Below are positions 60,097 through 64,000 of a DNA stretch of 64,000 nucleotides, one piece after another. The notes under the pieces were generated by a model, which made no database searches, was not told where the DNA came from, and worked only from the letters and a program-made list of their open reading frames with translations. The position numbers and the translations under genes are program-made. How positions within the stretch are numbered: the first letter of the stretch is position 1; each line of letters opens with the position of its first letter. This DNA is from Phycisphaerales bacterium UBA5793. Its GTDB lineage: Bacteria; Planctomycetota; Phycisphaerae; Phycisphaerales; UBA5793. The stretch spans positions 1 through 64,000 of the forward strand of contig DIDT01000066.1 of the NCBI GenBank assembly GCA_002418285.1, in the 5' to 3' direction.

Positions 60097-61446
60097 TCAC
60101 GGAATCTCGGCAACATTGCTCAGGTTGCAGCCTGGCGATTCCAGGAGCTGGAGGTAGCCACCGCAGGCCGATGAACCCGCATGACCACTGCGACTGCCGC
60201 TGCCACCGCCGGAGTTGAACTGATTCACGAGCCGGATGCTCCGATTCCCCAAGCCGAGGATCGTTCCCTGGCAGGGGCCGAAGGGCACTCGGAAGCTGCC
60301 CGTGTTGCCCGCGAAGATCAGGTAAAGCGTGACGCTCGGCGTCCCGTTGGCCCAGCGCACTGTGACCGTACCGGGGCAATCGCCCGTGACGGACAGTTCG
60401 AGGCCGCCGCCTCCACCGGGGATGACGATGTTGTCAAACTGATGGAACGGGCTGTCCTGTGTCCACTCGATCGAGTCGAGACCAGTAAAGCCACTGAGGT
60501 TGTAGGTCACGAGGTCGAGCGGAAGCTGGCCGTCCGGATCCGCGTGATTGATGGTCTGGAACACCTGGCCGCCGCCGGTCTTGTTGCCGACGAGGTTGAT
60601 CGTCACACTACCGGGGCTGTTGAGGCACGCAAAGTCGATCGATGAGACATCGAACGAATGGCCATCGACGGCGCTGATCTTGCACAGACCGGCAACGGTG
60701 TTGTTGAAGAGAGCGGTCGAACCAGGATAACGGGTTTCCTGCGTTCCGAAGGTCGCAAAGCCGAATGGCTCGCCCTGACCCTTGGTGACCTGGAAGCCGT
60801 CCTCGAGGACGATATCCCCTTCGTCGTTCGTCAGGCCGTCGTTGTGCTCGAGGGCCTGGAAGTCGATGATGACGTTGCCACCGCTGATGTTCTCGAAACG
60901 GACGTCATCCATGATGGTGATGTAGCCGTTCTCGATGTCGATCAGACGCATATAGCCGATGCCGCCCGAGGCTTCGTAGCCGACGAACACGGCGTCGCCG
61001 TCGCCCGGCATGGTCACGTTGGTGGTGCCGAGCAGATTGAACGACGGGCCGTAGACTTCGACGGTCCAAGTGGTGGCGACGCCGGTGGAAAGGAGCATTC
61101 CTGCGCGATTTGGATTGCTCGCACCGGTGAAATCATACATGAGATCAGAGGCGCCCCAACTGTCCGCCAGCGCGCGCCCAAGCGATGCGCCGGGGATGTT
61201 GTCAAAGAAGGTGCTCCAGTCGATGTTGCCGCGCCATCCGCCGAAGCCTGTACCACCACCACTGTCGGTCACAGTGATGCCGCTGCCGATGTTTGCAGTC
61301 GGATGGGTGAGCAGTGTCATGTCCGTCGCATTGAAATCGATGACGTTCTCGCTGCCGGAGAATCCTCCCATGCCAATGAAGCCGTCACCGAACGCGGTGC
61401 CGCCCAATGCGAACACACACGAGCCGACTAATAGAAGCCGTTTCAT
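60097..61446 (-). CDS. secreted protein with shared C-terminal domain, tandem paralog A
   Basis: 449 residues from MKRLLLVGSCVFALGG, with GGGAGAGAGAG just upstream and a signal peptide cut near AFGDG. Two similar sandwich-type halves follow: VIDFNATDMTLLTHPTANIGSGITVTDSGGG with NVTMPGDGDAVFVGYEASGGIGYMRLID, and VIIDFQALEHNDGL with EDGFQVTKGQGEPFGFATFG and GHSFDVSSIDF. The shared C-terminal domain ends it (GDCPGTVTVRWANGTPS, VPFGPCQGTILGLG, LVNQFNSGGGSG, CGGYLQL, CNLSNVAEIP). It is very close to paralog B next door. Function unknown; extracellular location inferred. Confidence 0.88.
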   Translation of the reverse strand: MKRLLLVGSCVFALGGTAFGDGFIGMGGFSGSENVIDFNATDMTLLTHPTANIGSGITVTDSGGGTGFGGWRGNIDWSTFFDNIPGASLGRALADSWGASDLMYDFTGASNPNRAGMLLSTGVATTWTVEVYGPSFNLLGTTNVTMPGDGDAVFVGYEASGGIGYMRLIDIENGYITIMDDVRFENISGGNVIIDFQALEHNDGLTNDEGDIVLEDGFQVTKGQGEPFGFATFGTQETRYPGSTALFNNTVAGLCKISAVDGHSFDVSSIDFACLNSPGSVTINLVGNKTGGGQVFQTINHADPDGQLPLDLVTYNLSGFTGLDSIEWTQDSPFHQFDNIVIPGGGGGLELSVTGDCPGTVTVRWANGTPSVTLYLIFAGNTGSFRVPFGPCQGTILGLGNRSIRLVNQFNSGGGSGSRSGHAGSSACGGYLQLLESPGCNLSNVAEIP

Positions 61447-61793
61447 CTCTCTCTCCCTTTGTTCGTGTCCTTGCGGGGAGCCGGCCGGATGCCACGCGCA
61501 GCCGCTCGATCTCTCCGTTCCTCTTTCAATCGTATATCCCGCCGCGCAATGCGCTGCAAGAGGACTGTCAAAGAGTGGGTTGGAGTGCTTAGGGAATCGA
61601 CCTGCGCCGCACGAAAAGTCGATGCGCGGCAACCTGAACTCTGCATGATTTGTGTGCAGGCGCCACACAATTTCGTTGAGATCAGTTGCAATCGTAGTGG
61701 GTTGATGCGGTGAGAAGGCTTCAAAACGACAACTCCCCGGCGCGGGTGCGCCGGGGAGTTGGTGAATCACGTCAGACGAGATTCGTTACCCGA
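61447..61793. other. intergenic region between tandem paralogs
   Basis: About 350 bases. It holds the paralog B terminator at 61731-61760 and must hold the promoter of paralog A. No gene seen. Confidence 0.55.
61731..61760 (-). terminator. terminator of tandem paralog B
   Basis: AACTCCCCGGCGC (61731-61743) and GCGCCGGGGAGTT (61748-61760), perfect 13-bp stem with a four-base loop, followed by GTCGTTTTG on the minus strand. Confidence 0.88.
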
Positions 61794-61860
61794 TTACGGC
61801 AACTGAGCCACGTTGCTCAACGTGCAGTTCGGGATGTCGTGCATCTGCAGGTAGCCACGA
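61731..61860 (-). repeat. duplicated 3' block shared with the gene at the right edge
   Basis: This terminator plus stop plus the last coding stretch of paralog B is almost identical to about 63507-63635. The run GTGAATCACGTCAGACGAGA and the TTGCTCA...CTGCAGGTAGCCACGAC region match with few changes. The match fades at about 130 bases, inside the C-terminal domain. Confidence 0.82.
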
Positions 61861-63149
61861 CAAGCGGAGGAGCCGGCCTGGCCGCTGCGGCTGCCGCTGC
61901 CATTGCTGCCAGCGCCGAAGGTGTTGACCAGACGAATCTGGTTGGCGCCAAGACCAAGGACCGTTCCCTGGCAGGGGCCGAAGGGAATCACGAACGAACC
62001 CGTGTTCTTCGCAAAGATCAACGCAACCGTCGAGTTGGGCTGCGCGCCCGACCAGCTCACCGTCACGCTACCGGGGCAAGTGCCACGAACCGACAGGCTG
62101 ATGCTGGGATTGCCGCTTGAAATCACGACGTTATCGAACTGGTGGAAGGACGATTCCTGTGTCCACTCAATCGAGTCGAGGCCGCTAAAGCCGGTGAGGT
62201 TGTAGGTGACGAGGTCGAGGGGCAGAATGCCATCCGGATCGGTGTGATTGATGGTCTGGGTCACCTGGCCACCGCCGGTCTTGTTGCCGACGAGATGGAT
62301 CGCAACGGTGCCCGGACTGTTCAGATTGGCGAAGTCGATCGACTGCACATCGAACGAATGACCATCGATGGCGCTGATTTTGATCAGACCGTTGACGGTG
62401 TTGTTGAACAGGGCGGTCGATCCGGGATAGCGATCAACCTGTGTGCCGAACGTTGCGAAATTGAATGGCTCGCCCTGACCCTTGGTGACCTGGAATCCAT
62501 CTTCGGTCACGACCGTACCGTGGTCGGCGACCAGGTTGTCGTTGTGCTCGAGGGCCTGGAAGTCGATGATGACGTTGCCGCCACCGCCGGTGCTCTCAAA
62601 GCGGACATCATCCATAATGGTGATGTAGCCGTTCTCGACGTCGGTCAGTTGGATGTAGCCGATGCCGCCAGAAGCCTCGTAGCCGACAAACACGGCGTCT
62701 TGAGCGCCGGGCATGGTCACGTTTGTGGATGCCAGATGATTGAACGAGGGCCCATAGACATCGACGGTCCAGGTGGTTGCCGTTCCGGTGGACAGCAGCA
62801 TGCCAGCGCGATTCGGATTGCCGGCGCCGGTGAAGTCATAGAGCAGATCAGAGGCGCCCCAGCCGTCGCCCAGCGCGCGACCGAGCGAGGCGCCGGGAAT
62901 GTTGTCGAAGAACGTGCTCCAGTCGATGTTGCCGCGCCATCCAGTTCCGCCAGTGCCGCCACCACTGTTGGTCACGGTGATGCCGTTGCCGATGTTCGCG
63001 GTGGGCGAACCGAGCGTGGTCATGTCGGTCGTGTTGAAGTCGATGACCGTTTCGCCGCCGGAGAACCCGCCCATGCCGATGAACCCATCGGCAAACGCGG
63101 TGCCGCCGAGCGCGAGAAGCGCCATACCAGCCAATGCATAACGATTCAT
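61794..63149 (-). CDS. secreted protein with shared C-terminal domain, tandem paralog B
   Basis: 451 residues from MNRYALAGMALLALGGTAFADG, with GGAGAGATTCC upstream. It follows paralog A throughout: VIDFNTTDMTTLGSPTANIGNGITVTNSGGG, NVTMPGAQDAVFVGYEASGGIGY, EDGFQVTKGQGEPFNFATFGTQ, GHSFDVQSIDFANLNSPG. The end is the shared domain: GTCPGSVTVSWSGAQPN, VIPFGPCQGTVLGLG, FGAGSNGSGSRSGQAG, then a Cys, QMHDIPNCTLSNVAQLP. Its C-terminus is closer to the third gene than to paralog A, suggesting exchange of the domain. Function unknown. Confidence 0.88.
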   Translation of the reverse strand: MNRYALAGMALLALGGTAFADGFIGMGGFSGGETVIDFNTTDMTTLGSPTANIGNGITVTNSGGGTGGTGWRGNIDWSTFFDNIPGASLGRALGDGWGASDLLYDFTGAGNPNRAGMLLSTGTATTWTVDVYGPSFNHLASTNVTMPGAQDAVFVGYEASGGIGYIQLTDVENGYITIMDDVRFESTGGGGNVIIDFQALEHNDNLVADHGTVVTEDGFQVTKGQGEPFNFATFGTQVDRYPGSTALFNNTVNGLIKISAIDGHSFDVQSIDFANLNSPGTVAIHLVGNKTGGGQVTQTINHTDPDGILPLDLVTYNLTGFSGLDSIEWTQESSFHQFDNVVISSGNPSISLSVRGTCPGSVTVSWSGAQPNSTVALIFAKNTGSFVIPFGPCQGTVLGLGANQIRLVNTFGAGSNGSGSRSGQAGSSACRGYLQMHDIPNCTLSNVAQLP

Positions 63150-63568
63150 GGAATCTCTCCTCTGTTTCTGTGTGCGAGGGGTGATCAGGCGTGCCACGTG
63201 CACTCGGAATCCCCTCCGTTGAATGTCGGAAGCATACTCGTGATCGCAGCGTGCCGCCCATATTCCATGCATTCCGGCACCTAATTGACGAGAATTATGC
63301 AAATCTTCGCAAAGAAAGTTACCCTGACACCACCGAATGGAGCGGCTCGGAGCTTCAGATAAAGGCCGCATTGAGCCTCACTTTCGAGGTCAAGCCCGGG
63401 CCTTGGAAGACGGCCCAGGATCGGCACAATGAGAGTTAAGGCGTTTCCTAGCAGCACCTTAGGGTTTGGGACCGGATACTCCTGAGCGCCTCCCTGGAAA
63501 ACGACAGCTCCCCGGCGCAGGTGCGCCGGGGAGCTGGTGAATCACGTCAGACGAGATTCGTTACCCGA
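63150..63568. other. intergenic region
   Basis: About 420 bases with the terminator of the right-edge gene at 63507-63536 and the promoter region of paralog B. It is AT-richer near 63280-63320. No gene seen. Confidence 0.5.
63507..63536 (-). terminator. terminator of the right-edge secreted protein
   Basis: AGCTCCCCGGCGC / GCGCCGGGGAGCT stem with a four-base loop, followed by GTCGTTTTCC on the minus strand. Nearly the same as the terminator at 61731. Confidence 0.88.
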
Positions 63569-64000
63569 TTACGGCAACTGAGCCACGTTGCTCAGCGTGC
63601 AGTTCGGGATGTCGTGCATCTGCAGGTAGCCACGACAGGCGGCGTTGCCGACGGCGCCGGTTCGACTGCCACTGCCCAGTGCTCCTGACGGGAAGGTATT
63701 AACCAGCTGGATCTGGTTTGAGCCGAGTCCCAGACGGGTACCCTGGCAAGGTCCAAACGGAATCACAAACGCGCCGGTGTTTTTGGCGAAGATCAATGCA
63801 ACAGTTGCGTTGGGCTGCGCATTGGTCCAGCGGACCGTGACGGTGCCCGGACAGGTGCCGGTAACGGTCAGATTGATGCCTTGGGGCGTCGGATCGCTGT
63901 AGGTTCGGAAGGTGTAATCAAAGGTCGGGAAGGACTGGAATCCGGCATTGGCATAGACCTGACCACGGGGATACGGGTTGCCGGTGTCACCGGAGATTCC
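63569..64000 (-). CDS. secreted protein with shared C-terminal domain, N-terminus outside window
   Basis: 143 residues are visible; the frame is open to the right edge. Before the C-terminal domain it has GDTGNPYPRGQVYANAGFQSFPTFDYTFRTY, which is like other exported 'choice-of-anchor'-type sandwich proteins and unlike paralogs A and B. The C-terminal domain is complete: GTCPGTVTVRWTNAQPN, VIPFGPCQGTRLGLG, SGALGSGSRTGAVG, then a Cys, QMHDIPNCTLSNVAQLP. The last 25 residues equal those of paralog B. Confidence 0.88.
   Translation of the reverse strand, partial: GISGDTGNPYPRGQVYANAGFQSFPTFDYTFRTYSDPTPQGINLTVTGTCPGTVTVRWTNAQPNATVALIFAKNTGAFVIPFGPCQGTRLGLGSNQIQLVNTFPSGALGSGSRTGAVGNAACRGYLQMHDIPNCTLSNVAQLP

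Overview
The window is GC-rich, densely coded bacterial DNA that most resembles a Planctomycetota genome, probably of the Phycisphaerae. The reasons are an ECF sigma factor paired with an anti-sigma-like 'DPRLTAYALGELE' protein, small membrane proteins ending in CxxCGY...CxxCG zinc ribbons, a DUF5658 membrane protein, a Gram-negative-type phosphate porin and many secreted proteins that share one C-terminal domain. The assignment rests on family recognition only. No rRNA, tRNA, CRISPR array or insertion sequence was seen.

Region 1-20.8 kb is mostly house-keeping and envelope genes. It holds a truncated HAF-repeat secreted protein, an undecaprenyl-phosphate sugar transferase, a secreted beta-propeller-like protein, cobalamin adenosyltransferase, a TPR protein, an ECF sigma factor with an anti-sigma/VWA fusion, an alanine/glycine symporter with an unusual insert, Mn-type superoxide dismutase, a larger sigma-70 protein, secreted proteins, a membrane C39-like peptidase and a phosphate porin. 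Several genes end in clear intrinsic terminators.

Region 21-28 kb carries DUF3891, KDPG aldolase, a PrpD-type dehydratase and several unknown membrane or secreted proteins. Region 28-40.8 kb is an accessory stretch of about twenty short genes, nearly all on the minus strand: GNAT, RidA, VOC, DUF1801, two DinB proteins, SRPBCC, Imm50, isochorismatase, HepT/MntA toxin-antitoxin, DUF1428, MmcQ and HIRAN-like. It contains two gene-fragment duplications that flank inserted small genes, a frameshifted zinc-ribbon gene and a 20-bp tandem array.

Region 40.8-54.2 kb is a metabolic block, nearly all on the minus strand. It encodes an isocitrate/homoisocitrate-type dehydrogenase, a fungal-type homoaconitase-like protein, tryptophanase, and a three-gene operon of SucC-like, SucD-like and citryl-CoA lyase-like proteins. 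The operon looks like a split citrate-cleavage (citryl-CoA synthetase plus lyase) system, and the block as a whole could interconvert 2-oxoglutarate, isocitrate, citrate and acetyl-CoA. Region 54.3-64 kb has a GNAT, MiaE, AIM24 and five secreted proteins carrying the shared C-terminal domain, three of them in tandem at the right edge.

The two most interesting systems are the recurring cysteine-bearing C-terminal domain (seven copies plus one relative), which may be an undescribed surface-sorting or folding domain that shuffles between genes, and the citrate-cleavage-like operon.
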